Assembly (NCBI GenBank): GCA_002311665.1
Contig: DBYX01000008.1
Location: 48,812 to 112,811, forward strand
Reading direction: 5' to 3'
Origin: Lachnoclostridium sp. UBA1175
Lineage (GTDB): Bacteria; Bacillota; Clostridia; Lachnospirales; Lachnospiraceae
Length of the DNA stretch: 64,000 bases
In this document: piece by piece, positions 52,635 to 60,417 of the stretch
Layout: each line of letters starts with the position of its first letter
Numbering within the stretch: position 1 is the first letter of the stretch
Notes under the pieces: generated by a model
Told to the model about the DNA's origin: nothing
The model's database searches: none
The model's input: the letters and a program-made list of their open reading frames with translations, nothing else
Translations under genes and position numbers: made by a program

Positions 52635-53009
52635 TCAGTCGTCCGATTTGCCCGCCCAATGGTACCTTCCGTTGGTGATGCACAGATACCTCTTCGGGAA
52701 CTGCGCCTCAATCTGGAACCCGTCGTACTTGTAGTTCATCTCGTCCGCCTCCATCGGTCCCTCAACCGGGAAGAAGTCCGTGTAGTACGCGTCCGAGTCG
52801 TCGGAAAATGAGTGGAACTCCGACCACTGGCACAAAATGTACCCGCCGCAACTGACGCACCGCCGCAGCTTCCGAGATCCCTCGTCCCACGTGTGCAGGG
52901 GGTGATCATACAGCCTGTCGCCGTATTCTTCCACATTTTCCCAACCCTCGCCCCAATGTTCCAGAGCTTCATCAATGGTCTTCATCATAAATGCTTTGCA
53001 TGCTGCCAT
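52635..53009 (-). CDS. Uncharacterised small protein with a CxxC knuckle
   Basis: A 124-aa soluble protein with a CVSCGGYILCQW segment that may bind zinc and an aromatic/acidic middle (SDDSDAYYTDFFP). No family recognised. AGGAGG lies 7 nt before ATG 53009, better than an in-frame ATG 14 codons upstream. It probably shares a transcript with the Sel1 gene. Confidence 0.65.
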   Translation of the reverse strand: MAACKAFMMKTIDEALEHWGEGWENVEEYGDRLYDHPLHTWDEGSRKLRRCVSCGGYILCQWSEFHSFSDDSDAYYTDFFPVEGPMEADEMNYKYDGFQIEAQFPKRYLCITNGRYHWAGKSDD

Positions 53010-53286
53010 GGGGTTCCTCCTGTTTTCTATATCGTATCCATTATACCACAAGATGTTTTATGATACGAGCAGTTTAGCTACCGTGATTCTTTCAAAACAG
53101 TCATATCTCTCATTTGAATGAGAATAAAGCAAAATGAGTGACAAATAGTACTGCCTTTTGTCTTTATTGTTTGAACAACTAACAACTCTCCACCAAACAA
53201 CAAAACAGGAGAGCCATCCAGGCTCTCCTGCTCGCTTCTAAATATTTGTTTTACTCGCCGGTCTCATAGACATAATTTGCCATTGT

Positions 53287-54360
53287 TCAATCCTCATCCA
53301 GGACGCGCTGTAGCATCTCGTATGCTGCCCGCTTCTTTGCATCTTTCTTGGAAGATGAGGTCCCAAATGTTGGTTCTTCACGCTCCTCGATTATACACTT
53401 GTATTCCCAAACCGGGTTGCCGTCGTTGTCATACATTTCCTGAAACTCATATACCGGAATTGAGAAGTAGCCTCTTCGGGCAAGAATTTCCAGCTGGCTG
53501 ATCGAATCGTCAAGATTCGGGTTCTCAATCTCGTCTCGAATGGTAGGAAGCAGGTTCTTTCTCTCAAGATATTCGTATGCCAGTCGCGATGCATCCATTC
53601 TTGCCGCGCCCTTGGATTTTCCGTATCCGACAAAATGATACTCTACTCCCGCTATCTGCAGTTCACACTGATAATGCGTGTCCTGTTGCGTTTCCCCATA
53701 TATGCACAACGGATGTTGCGGGAAATACAAAGGCGTTTGCATTGAACACTTCTCAAAGCGGTGAAAAGGAATTCCTCCCGAATGATACTGCGCCCAGGCC
53801 TGAATTTCGGCAACATAGTTGATGTCGGTCGTCTGCATGATCTCCGCCGGGTTCAGCATGATATCAACACAGTCCTGCAGTGTTTCGATATCCCAGTTTG
53901 AATCCAGAGCGATTGCTCCGAGAATGGCCTCAAACAAGTCCTCCTTGACAGAAGGCGTATCCTGAATGTCCTTTTCGATATCGCCCTTTCCCATTATCAG
54001 GAAGTTACCGATGCCCAGTTGGTCAACTGCCTCCGCAAGAGTTGCTTTCTGCACCAGCTGCGCTTTGATTCTCGTGAGTTCCCCTTCGTTCTTGGAAGAG
54101 ATGAACGGCCCGGTTTCTTCGATCACGCCCCAATGCAGCGGATTCTGTTGCTTCACCGGAAAAAGACCGTATTCTTCCGCAAGCTGCTTGACCACAACAA
54201 GGTCCAGCACCTTGTCCCCGATGAACTCGAGGACTTCGTTGTCCTGACCACCGTTTTCCATAGCATGGGAACGACGTGTGAATGCCTGAATGAGCAGTTC
54301 ACGGTTTTTGAATTGATATCCAATTTGATTTTGGATAAAGTTGATTTCTTCTTCTTTCAT
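53287..54360 (-). CDS. RNase III with two double-stranded-RNA-binding domains
   Basis: A 357-aa ribonuclease III-like protein. The signature NEVLEFIGDKVLDL carries Glu45 and Asp49; EDLFEAILGAI carries Asp141 and Glu144. These are the four Mg-binding acids of RNase III, so it should cut dsRNA. About 30 extra residues lie between the two signatures compared with Aquifex RNase III. Two dsRBD-like regions follow: 180-268 (EIQAWAQYH ... GYGKSKGAARMDASRLA) and 286-353 (SQLEILARRG ... SSSKKDAKKRAAYEML). Ordinary bacterial RNase III has one, so this is a specialised paralogue. GGAGG lies 8 nt before the ATG. Confidence 0.85.
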   Translation of the reverse strand: MKEEEINFIQNQIGYQFKNRELLIQAFTRRSHAMENGGQDNEVLEFIGDKVLDLVVVKQLAEEYGLFPVKQQNPLHWGVIEETGPFISSKNEGELTRIKAQLVQKATLAEAVDQLGIGNFLIMGKGDIEKDIQDTPSVKEDLFEAILGAIALDSNWDIETLQDCVDIMLNPAEIMQTTDINYVAEIQAWAQYHSGGIPFHRFEKCSMQTPLYFPQHPLCIYGETQQDTHYQCELQIAGVEYHFVGYGKSKGAARMDASRLAYEYLERKNLLPTIRDEIENPNLDDSISQLEILARRGYFSIPVYEFQEMYDNDGNPVWEYKCIIEEREEPTFGTSSSKKDAKKRAAYEMLQRVLDED

Positions 54361-54649
54361 AGAAAAAGCCTCCTAGTATTATACTAAAAGGCATAAAGAT
54401 AGCCCGACGCAAACAGACGCATCCCGGGTGCGTCCTTGAGCCGGACATGTTAGAGTAAATTCAATTCTTTGCTTTCGGATGTTTACCTGAGTTCACTTGC
54501 ATAAACGGAGCCAAACATATAGAAACAATGTCTCGAATTTAAACCTAAATGCCTTTCGCAATGAAAGAATAGCACACGAGTTATCAAAGCGCAAGTCTTG
54601 TTTTCATGGGGCCAAAAGGAGGAAGCCCACCGAGCTTCCTCCAAATCCC

Positions 54650-55435
54650 TCATTTCATCAAGTCTTCTCTCGCTTTCCTCACCACCTCATCTTCCTCCCT
54701 GCCTTCCCAGAGGATGTCGAGGATCTGTGCTGCTTTGGTGCGATACGCGGGTTCATCGGTTTCCTCGGCGAGCACCGTAAGGTGCTTCGCGAGCGCCCAG
54801 GAGAGCGGGGGCAGCGCAGACTCCGCGATGCGGCGGCGCTCCGGACCCTTGAGGAAGTAGATGAGGGCGTTTTCGCGGGCCTTGTAGAGGTTCGGGAGCT
54901 TCTCGGCCTGCTCGATCGCCTTCGCGAGCTCGCCGTTTTTCAGGTAGGAGAAACAAATGTTGTACATCGTCGCTCCCCGGGCCTCGGAGTCCTCGCCATA
55001 TCGCAGGATCTGCTCCTGGATCGCGATGGAATCCGCGAGATTCCGGCGCCGCTCCTCGTCCGTTCCTTCCATCTTCTCCAGCGACGTCGACAGCTGCACG
55101 AGCAGCAGCGGATCGTTGGGGTAATTCTTCAGCGCTCTGCGCATGAGGGCCGCATTGTCGGCGTGAAGGCCGCGCTCGTTGTTCTTCTTCCAGGTCGCGT
55201 TAATCTCGTCGTATTTGCGACTCTTCTCGAGGTCGCCGATCCCAAGCAGCTCGTCGACGCTGATCTTGAAATACCCCGCGAGCGACGGCAGCAGCTCCAT
55301 ATCCGGATAGCAGACACCCTTCTCCCAGCGTGAAACCGACTGGCTGCTCACGCCCAGTATGTTCGCAAAATCCTCCTGCGTGATGTCGTGTGCCTTTCGC
55401 AGCCTCTTGATGTTCTCTCCGATCTTCAGTTCCAT
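54650..55435 (-). CDS. XRE-family regulator with TPR-like C-terminus
   Basis: A 261-aa protein. The HTH is at residues 5-60 (IKRLRKAHDITQEDFANILG, then VSSQSVSRWEKGVCYPD). The C-terminal two-thirds are helical repeats with TPR spacing (ALMRRALKNYPNDPLLLVQL; YNICFSYLKNGELAKAIEQA), as in peptide-sensing Rgg/PlcR-like regulators. A peptide signal is possible but not shown. The gap 54361-54649 shows no gene. Confidence 0.8.
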   Translation of the reverse strand: MELKIGENIKRLRKAHDITQEDFANILGVSSQSVSRWEKGVCYPDMELLPSLAGYFKISVDELLGIGDLEKSRKYDEINATWKKNNERGLHADNAALMRRALKNYPNDPLLLVQLSTSLEKMEGTDEERRRNLADSIAIQEQILRYGEDSEARGATMYNICFSYLKNGELAKAIEQAEKLPNLYKARENALIYFLKGPERRRIAESALPPLSWALAKHLTVLAEETDEPAYRTKAAQILDILWEGREEDEVVRKAREDLMK

Positions 55436-55531
55436 AGAAAAATCCTCCTGAATACATTTGAAAGCGCGCCTTTCGCCTGTATTCTATCACGGATCTTTCG
55501 GAAAATGAATATCACGCTGCGAGAGAGTTTT

Positions 55532-56044
55532 TCACTTTGCCCGTGATTCAATCGCATCCAGGACCGCCCGCACGGTGTCCTCGATCGTGCCTGTCTCGTC
55601 CACGGTGATATCGCTGTACCGCTCGTACAGCGCGGACCGGTTTGCGAACATCTCCTCGAGACTCTCGCCGTCGTGCAGCACCACCCCGCGTCCGCGCACA
55701 TCGGTCAGGCGCTTCTTCAATTGCTCGAAGCCGATCTTCAGGTAGACAATTGTTGCATTTTCCGAAAGATGCCTCATCGCGGCATCGCCGTACACGACGC
55801 TTCCGCCGGTTGCGATGACCGAGTGCCGCGCCTGAATACCGAGGACCGCCTGCTCCTCCCTGCGCAGGAAGGCGTCGATCCCCTCCGTCGCGATGATGTC
55901 CCGCAGCTTGCTTCCCTCGCGCTTCTGCAGCACGATGTCGGTGTCAATGAAGTCCATCCCGAGCATTTTCGCCGCGATCACGCCGACCGTACTCTTGCCG
56001 GACGTCGGCATTCCGATCAGAACGATGTTTTTCCCGTCAGTCAT
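55532..56044 (-). CDS. aroK: Shikimate kinase
   Basis: A 170-aa P-loop kinase, full length for AroK. It phosphorylates shikimate to shikimate-3-phosphate in the chorismate pathway. P-loop GMPTSGKST (11-19), DTD at 34-36 for shikimate/Mg binding, FLRREE (Arg61) and ATGGSVV (78-84) are in the family order, with an Arg-rich lid near RGRGV. It stands apart from other aro genes. Function fairly sure from motifs. Confidence 0.88.
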   Translation of the reverse strand: MTDGKNIVLIGMPTSGKSTVGVIAAKMLGMDFIDTDIVLQKREGSKLRDIIATEGIDAFLRREEQAVLGIQARHSVIATGGSVVYGDAAMRHLSENATIVYLKIGFEQLKKRLTDVRGRGVVLHDGESLEEMFANRSALYERYSDITVDETGTIEDTVRAVLDAIESRAK

Positions 56045-56194
56045 TCTTATGGTACCTTTCTACTCTATCTTCTGTAAAACCCTACGTTTTGTTGTCGCCG
56101 GGTAACTCGCCCTTATTGTACCCGTTTCGCGTGGAAAATGCAACATTTCCGCATACGACAAACGGAGCCGGCTCATCACCGGCTCCGCCTCATT

Positions 56195-56449
56195 TTACGC
56201 ACTTCTCTGTGCTTCCGAATTCGCGTCCACGGCGACGATGTCGTCCATGGACACGCCGAAGATCACTGCCAGCGCGACCAGGTTGTCGATCGTGGGCATC
56301 GCTGTTCCGCGCTGCCACTTGTAGATCGCCTGAGGAGTCGCAAAACCGAAAATGGCCTGCAGATCCCTGACGGTCAGACCGGCGTTCTGTCGCATTCGGG
56401 CAATGTTTCTTCCTGTTGCCGCCATATCAATGGCCGGAATCGCTCTCAT
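56195..56449 (-). CDS. Small XRE-type DNA-binding protein
   Basis: An 84-aa protein consisting of one helix-turn-helix (GRNIARMRQNAGLTVRDLQA, ATPQAIYKWQRGTAMP, IDNLVALAVIFGVSMDDI). The turn carries PQAIYKWQ, a common variant. ATG 56449 has GGAGG 5 nt upstream. It lies 41 bases after rtcB on the same strand, so it may be co-transcribed with it and regulate it. Confidence 0.8.
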   Translation of the reverse strand: MRAIPAIDMAATGRNIARMRQNAGLTVRDLQAIFGFATPQAIYKWQRGTAMPTIDNLVALAVIFGVSMDDIVAVDANSEAQRSA

Positions 56450-56490
56450 AGTGTCCTCCGTTCCGGCTCCCCGGAGCAGAGGACGCACCT

Positions 56491-57705
56491 CTACTCGGAA
56501 GCCTTAAAGTTGTAAATAGGTTTCATGACGTCGATGACATCCACAGACTCCCTGACGACATCGATGATGTCCTCAAGGCTCTTGTATGCCATCGGCGCCT
56601 CGTCCAACGTATTTTCGTTGATGGAGGTGGTGTAGATCCCCTCCATCGTCTTTCGGTACTCCTCAAGGCTCAGAGTGTTCCGAGCCTTGCCTCTCGACAT
56701 GATCCTCCCGGCACCGTGCGGAGCGGAGTAATTCCACTCCGGATTGCCCTTGCCGACCGCAAGAATGCTTCCGTCCCTCATATTTATCGGAATCAGCACT
56801 TTCTCACCACAATGGGCCGCTATTGCGCCCTTTCTCAAAATCATTTCATCTGTATCGATATAATTATGAATCGTGTGGAAGCTCTCGCCGCCGGTCAGGC
56901 CGGTACGCTCCAGAAGGATCTCGGCCATTTTCTCTCTGCTGCGCTTGGCAAATGCCTGACAAATCTCAACATCGTGAAGATAATCGTCGAGGTACTGTCC
57001 GTACAGGTAGCACAGGTCCTCCGGCATACTCGTTGCGCTCTCATAAACCTGCCAATGGAGTTGCTTCAACGCCCCTTGTATTTCATTCTTACGTCCCATC
57101 TCCTTGTAGGTTCTTATGATCTCATCACGCTTCTGCAGGTACCCGTCATACCCTCTGTCGAGCTTGATCGCAAGATTCTGGTAGAACTCCGCAACCTGTT
57201 TGCCGAGATTTCGTGATCCGGAGTGAATGATGAGGTACCTGGTCCCGTTCGTGGCCTTGTCGATCTCTATAAAATGGTTGCCTCCACCCAACGTGCCAAG
57301 CGATCTCTCCAATCTCTTCGCATCCTTCAGCTCTCTGTAACAGGCGAGTCCGGTCAGATCAAAACGCTCCTGTCGACCTTCCCACACATTCATACCCGAA
57401 GGGATATAATGCGTAGCCTCGTCAACCTTCGCAAAATCGATCTCCGCGTCACCGAGATTAACCGTGTACATTCCGCAGCCGATATCGACGCCAACCACAT
57501 TGGGAACCGCTTTATCAATAATCGTCATGGTCGTTCCAATGGTGCAGCCTTTACCGGCGTGGACGTCGGGCATAATCCGGATCTTCGAGCCCTCCGTCAT
57601 CGCGTAATCGCACATCCGACGGATCTGCTCAATGGCCTCGTCCTCCACCACTCTTGCGTAGCAGATAGCCGTATTCACTTTTCCTTTGATCTCAAGAATG
57701 TCCAT
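56491..57705 (-). CDS. rtcB: RNA ligase RtcB
   Basis: A 404-aa RtcB, full length. This GTP- and Mn-dependent ligase joins a 2',3'-cyclic phosphate (or 3'-phosphate) to a 5'-OH and so repairs or splices tRNA. All key motifs are present: PDVHAGKGCTIG (46-57), GVDIGCGM with Cys77, SLGTLGGGNHFIE (His144), HSGSRNLG (His161), and SAPHGAGRIMSRGKA with His330, the residue that carries GMP. It lies 34 bases after a tRNA-like gene on the same strand, with no terminator between, and a small HTH gene follows. No archease or rtcA is nearby. Confidence 0.93.
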   Translation of the reverse strand: MDILEIKGKVNTAICYARVVEDEAIEQIRRMCDYAMTEGSKIRIMPDVHAGKGCTIGTTMTIIDKAVPNVVGVDIGCGMYTVNLGDAEIDFAKVDEATHYIPSGMNVWEGRQERFDLTGLACYRELKDAKRLERSLGTLGGGNHFIEIDKATNGTRYLIIHSGSRNLGKQVAEFYQNLAIKLDRGYDGYLQKRDEIIRTYKEMGRKNEIQGALKQLHWQVYESATSMPEDLCYLYGQYLDDYLHDVEICQAFAKRSREKMAEILLERTGLTGGESFHTIHNYIDTDEMILRKGAIAAHCGEKVLIPINMRDGSILAVGKGNPEWNYSAPHGAGRIMSRGKARNTLSLEEYRKTMEGIYTTSINENTLDEAPMAYKSLEDIIDVVRESVDVIDVMKPIYNFKASE

Positions 57706-57739
57706 TGTCTCCGTCCTTTCTTACAAATACATTGAACAA

Positions 57740-57818
57740 TACTCCGCAGGAGATTCGAACTCCCGATTCTCTGATTCAGGTTTTAAATCAGATGCTCTGC
57801 CGACTGAGCTAACGGAGC
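57740..57818 (-). tRNA. tRNA-like gene with anticodon arm 6 nt too long
   Basis: A 79-nt cloverleaf. The acceptor GCTCCGT pairs with GCGGAGT (two G-U pairs); D-arm GCTC/GAGC with G18G19; variable GAATC; T-arm GGGAG-TTCGAAT-CTCCT; discriminator A. All the usual tertiary bases are present. The anticodon arm is 23 nt instead of 17: TCTGA and TCAGA enclose a 13-nt loop TTTAAAACCTGAA, or a 7-bp stem encloses a 9-nt loop. No anticodon can be read with certainty: TAA counting from the 5' side, CTG from the 3' side. CCA is not encoded. It lies directly upstream of rtcB and is preceded by a terminator. Confidence 0.75.
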
Positions 57819-57820
57819 AA

Positions 57821-57857
57821 AATAAAAGACCGCCTGCCTCATACGAGGTAAGCGGTC
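57821..57857 (-). terminator. Terminator just upstream of the tRNA-like gene
   Basis: GACCGC...CCTC and GAGG...GCGGTC pair (one mismatch, one G-U), followed on the minus strand by TTTTATT. It ends transcripts coming from the 58.0 kb promoter three bases before the tRNA-like gene. Confidence 0.65.
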
Positions 57858-57915
57858 CGCGAATAAACTCATCTATAAGCCTCGATCCGCCCGAAACGGA
57901 CCTCCGCCAAGCAAC

Positions 57916-58038
57916 CTATTCCCGCACATACTCAGTCTCATATGAACGCGCGTAAAATAATCCCCGCCCGAAGTCAAAATCAGGCCGAAATTCATAGCGT
58001 TTCTCATCAAGACTGTTGATACGAGCCAATGTTGCCAT
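57916..58038 (-). CDS. Possible 40-aa peptide upstream of the tRNA-like/rtcB unit
   Basis: A 40-aa frame (MATLARINSLDEKRYEFRPD and on) with normal, charged composition. It lies 60 bases after a good promoter and ahead of the terminator and tRNA-like gene. The ribosome site (AAAGGA, 11 nt away) is mediocre, and an overlapping frame starts nearby. It could be a real small protein or a leader peptide. Confidence 0.35.
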   Translation of the reverse strand: MATLARINSLDEKRYEFRPDFDFGRGLFYARSYETEYVRE

Positions 58039-58097
58039 GTCCTATTCATTCCTTTCCGGGAGCATACCGGCGCCCCGCTTATCTCATTCTGCGCTGT

Positions 58098-58126
58098 ATC
58101 ATAGCACATTTTTCGCGGGATGTCAC
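58098..58126 (-). promoter_or_regulatory. Promoter upstream of the small peptide, tRNA-like gene and rtcB
   Basis: GTGACA and TATGAT 17 bases apart on the minus strand. It could drive the peptide and, if the terminator at 57821 is read through, the tRNA-like/rtcB unit. Confidence 0.6.
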
Positions 58127-58140
58127 TATACTTGTGGTAT

Positions 58141-58172
58141 AAAAAATCACCGCCGCCCGAAGGCGGCGGTGA
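58141..58172 (-). terminator. Terminator after the peptidase remnant
   Basis: A perfect 11-bp stem TCACCGCCGCC/GGCGGCGGTGA followed by TTTTTT on the minus strand, 10 bases past the stop. Confidence 0.9.
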
Positions 58173-58181
58173 AAAATCAGT

Positions 58182-58562
58182 TTACTTGCTGAAGGTAATC
58201 TCCATATAGCTTGAGAAAAGATTCGATCCCTTCCCGTACAGATACTCTTCCAGGCAGATATATCTCTCTTCTCCCCATGTAGATATAGTCAGGAAATGCT
58301 TGTCCGGCATGTTGGGGTTGCTGTATGTTCCTGTAACAACAAAGTAGTGGCTGGAGCACAACTCATTGGTTTGTACCAGCGTTGTTCCTTTCTTTTCATA
58401 GAGTCTCAAACTGGTTCCGTCACATCTGTTGAATGCCATAATAACAGGAATGTCGTTTTGATATGCTACCCCCAAGTAGGACATTGAAATATAAAACCTA
58501 CTTGGGGGTAGCATATCAGTCAACCCTTCCCCTTTCGGAATCATACTGTTTGGTTTTTTCAA
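58182..58562 (-). pseudogene. Truncated cysteine-peptidase-like domain (remnant)
   Basis: The last 90 residues (NDIPVIMAFNRCDG ... HYFVVTGTYSNPNMPDKHFL ... STWGEERYICLEEYLYG) match the C-terminus of the 26.7 kb CxxC/InlB protein. The region with the catalytic Cys, the repeats and the signal peptide are missing. The homologous part stops at a 22-bp inverted repeat. A 126-codon frame remains open, but its first 30 residues come from the inverted repeat and unrelated DNA. The original terminator is still present. Most likely a decayed paralogue. Confidence 0.75.
58459..58518. repeat. 22-bp perfect inverted repeat at the truncation point
   Basis: Arms 58459-58480 and 58497-58518 are exact complements (core ATATGCTACCCCCAAGTAGG) around a 16-base loop. 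There is no T-run, so it is not a normal terminator. It lies exactly where similarity to the intact gene ends. Confidence 0.9.
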
Positions 58563-58619
58563 GCACTACTCAAATACGGTAATACATAAGCAATTATATA
58601 ATTGTATGCACCACGCAAA

Positions 58620-58652
58620 CGACCGGCCCGCCCTTTCGGACGGAGCCGGTCG
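58620..58652 (-). terminator. Hairpin after the 58.7 kb membrane protein gene
   Basis: CGACCGGC...GCCGGTCG with an inner CCGxCC/GGACGG stem, 26 bases past the stop. The T-tail is weak. Confidence 0.55.
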
Positions 58653-58677
58653 CCAATGGCTGTCATCTGACGATTGT

Positions 58678-59181
58678 TTACTTCGTCTCCTCGTATCTGA
58701 TGTGAGGAGCATACTTGAACATCAGCTGGCAGAGCTTTTCGATGTCTTCCTTGTTCATCGCAAGCATATTGCTGCCATACATTTTCCGCGCTGCCTTCGT
58801 TCCTCCGATCACCTCGGCCGGCTTCACGCGCTTGCCTTCCGCGTCGGTCATATAGAGCACGTTCGTGCGCTGCACCGAATCCCAGCGGATCCCGATGAAG
58901 CGGATGTCGCTCAGGCGGTAAATCGCGAAAACGGCGCTGTACTTCTGCGCGAGGAACTCGTTCTGCGTGAAGAAATAATGCAGGGACTTGGAGAACGTTC
59001 CCTCCTCCAGGATCTGATCGCCGTATTTCTCCTTGATCTTGTTCGCGCCCTTCTTGCTGGCGCTCACCGTGGACCAGACGGAAAGAACGATGATCGCGAC
59101 GAAAAATGCAACGATTCCGATAATTGCGCCGACGGACGGCTTATCCGTCGTAGTTGCCAAAAAAGCGGTTAAAATGCTCAT
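58678..59181 (-). CDS. Single-pass membrane protein, unknown
   Basis: A 167-aa protein. A membrane helix at about 17-40 (VGAIIGIVAFFVAIIVLSVW) is followed by a basic stretch and a soluble domain with a PH- or bPH-like feel (FAIYRLSDIRFIGIRWDSVQRTNVLYM). No firm family. GGAGG lies 8 nt before the ATG. The soluble part probably faces the cytosol. Confidence 0.65.
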   Translation of the reverse strand: MSILTAFLATTTDKPSVGAIIGIVAFFVAIIVLSVWSTVSASKKGANKIKEKYGDQILEEGTFSKSLHYFFTQNEFLAQKYSAVFAIYRLSDIRFIGIRWDSVQRTNVLYMTDAEGKRVKPAEVIGGTKAARKMYGSNMLAMNKEDIEKLCQLMFKYAPHIRYEETK

Positions 59182-59217
59182 TTGGGTACCCTCCTCAATT
59201 TTATTTCTGTAATTATA

Positions 59218-59370
59218 TCACCAACCATACTTCGTCGCAAGGTCGAGTATCAATTCCATCTCCACGTGAGGAATCCCGTCCTCCTGAAAAATATCCGAAA
59301 CCACGCGGAACCCCTCTTTCGCGTAGTACCCGATGGCATACTGCTGGGAGTGAAGACAGATCGACCACAC
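59218..59370 (-). pseudogene. 3' remnant of a GNAT (ElaA-like) acetyltransferase
   Basis: An open frame without a start reads ICLHSQQYAIGYYAKEGF and then EDGIPHVEMEL to a stop at 59218. This is the C-terminal acetyl-CoA fold of ElaA-type GNATs. The N-terminal two-thirds are gone, and the frame begins at the T-run of the neighbouring terminator. Not functional. Confidence 0.75.
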
Positions 59371-59403
59371 AAAAAGCGCCGACTGCTTAGCGCAGCCGAC
59401 GCC
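59371..59403 (-). terminator. Terminator of the anti-sigma gene
   Basis: GGCGTCGGCTGC and GCAGTCGGCGCT pair fully when G-U pairs are allowed in the minus-strand RNA, followed by TTTT. It is 19 bases past the stop. Confidence 0.8.
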
Positions 59404-59421
59404 TCTGTACCGCTTGTCTGT

Positions 59422-60417
59422 TTAGAATGCGTTCATCCACTCCGTGATCAGCGCCTGTGCGGCCGCCTCATCCTCGGATGCGTATGCAACTTCCAGTGTG
59501 TACTGTACCTTGTTTTCGTCCCAGAAGACCGTGACACACTCGCAACCTCCCTCGAACTCGGGAGCAATCCGGAGGACGCTGAAGGTCCTCGTTCCCACCG
59601 TTACGGTTTCCTGCGCCATAGAACGATCCTGACTGTTCTTGAAGGTTATCGGTCCGTGCTGGTAATTGTCACCGAACTGGATCACCGCGCCGGACACCGC
59701 GGAACCCATCTCGCCGATCCGATATGCGGCAAATACGCCGGTCAGAATGAGCTCGAACTCCGAGTCCGCATTGACCGCGCGATAGCCGCCCTCCGTTGCT
59801 CCGGCCGAATAGACGCCCAGCTGCACCGTGGGTTTTGAAATTCGCGGCATATGCATTCCCGCATAACCGATATACGCTTCCGCCGCGTCGATCGTGGAAA
59901 ATGATTGGAAGAGTTCGCCGGGCATTCCGACGTTAAACGAGAACACCGGATATGTATCGGTGACCTCACCGATATACCGGATCTGCCCCGTCGAATCCTC
60001 GTAACACATTCCTTCCATGCCCTCCAGCGACGGCTGCTCGCCCGCCAGATACTGCAGCAAACGCTGCTTCATTCTCGCCGGCGTGTTCACCACATCGCCC
60101 GTAAGCTCGGACAACGGAACGCACTCGTAAGCGTCCGGAACATACTCCACCATCTTCTCCCCTTCGTCGTTCTCACTGATCCGAAGACCCCGCACAAGCG
60201 CTGTAGCTCCCGCTGCCGCCAAAGCAAGCAGCAGTACCAGGCACGCCGACAACGGCAGCCAGAATTTTCGGAAGCTTCTCTTTTTCACCGTCTCTGTCTC
60301 ATTTTTCACAACGACAAATCTGTTCGTACTGTCCATATCTCTCTTTCGGCTCACCGAAGCCAAGAGTTCCTCGTCAAGACCGCCGATCGCATCAGCCAGC
60401 AATTCCTCATTTTTCAT
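59422..60417 (-). CDS. Membrane anti-sigma-factor-like protein
   Basis: A 331-aa protein: a cytosolic N-terminus of about 50 residues, one membrane helix (53-75), and an external domain of DUF4367 style (late strands YTLEVAYASEDEAAAQALITEW). It overlaps the sigma-factor gene by 4 bases (ATGA). This gene order is that of ECF sigma/anti-sigma pairs, so it probably binds and silences the sigma factor until an outside signal arrives. The anti-sigma role is inference from position and topology. Confidence 0.75.
   Translation of the reverse strand: MKNEELLADAIGGLDEELLASVSRKRDMDSTNRFVVVKNETETVKKRSFRKFWLPLSACLVLLLALAAAGATALVRGLRISENDEGEKMVEYVPDAYECVPLSELTGDVVNTPARMKQRLLQYLAGEQPSLEGMEGMCYEDSTGQIRYIGEVTDTYPVFSFNVGMPGELFQSFSTIDAAEAYIGYAGMHMPRISKPTVQLGVYSAGATEGGYRAVNADSEFELILTGVFAAYRIGEMGSAVSGAVIQFGDNYQHGPITFKNSQDRSMAQETVTVGTRTFSVLRIAPEFEGGCECVTVFWDENKVQYTLEVAYASEDEAAAQALITEWMNAF

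Noticed and set aside
57740..57818. Ordinary tRNA-Lys or tRNA-Gln
   Set aside because: Total length is 79 nt and the anticodon arm cannot be closed to a 7-nt loop without leaving out 6 nt, so no anticodon can be assigned.
1047..59903. GGAAAATG as a Chi or KOPS site
   Set aside because: Both orientations occur about equally with no strand skew in the window, unlike Chi or KOPS; the role stays open.
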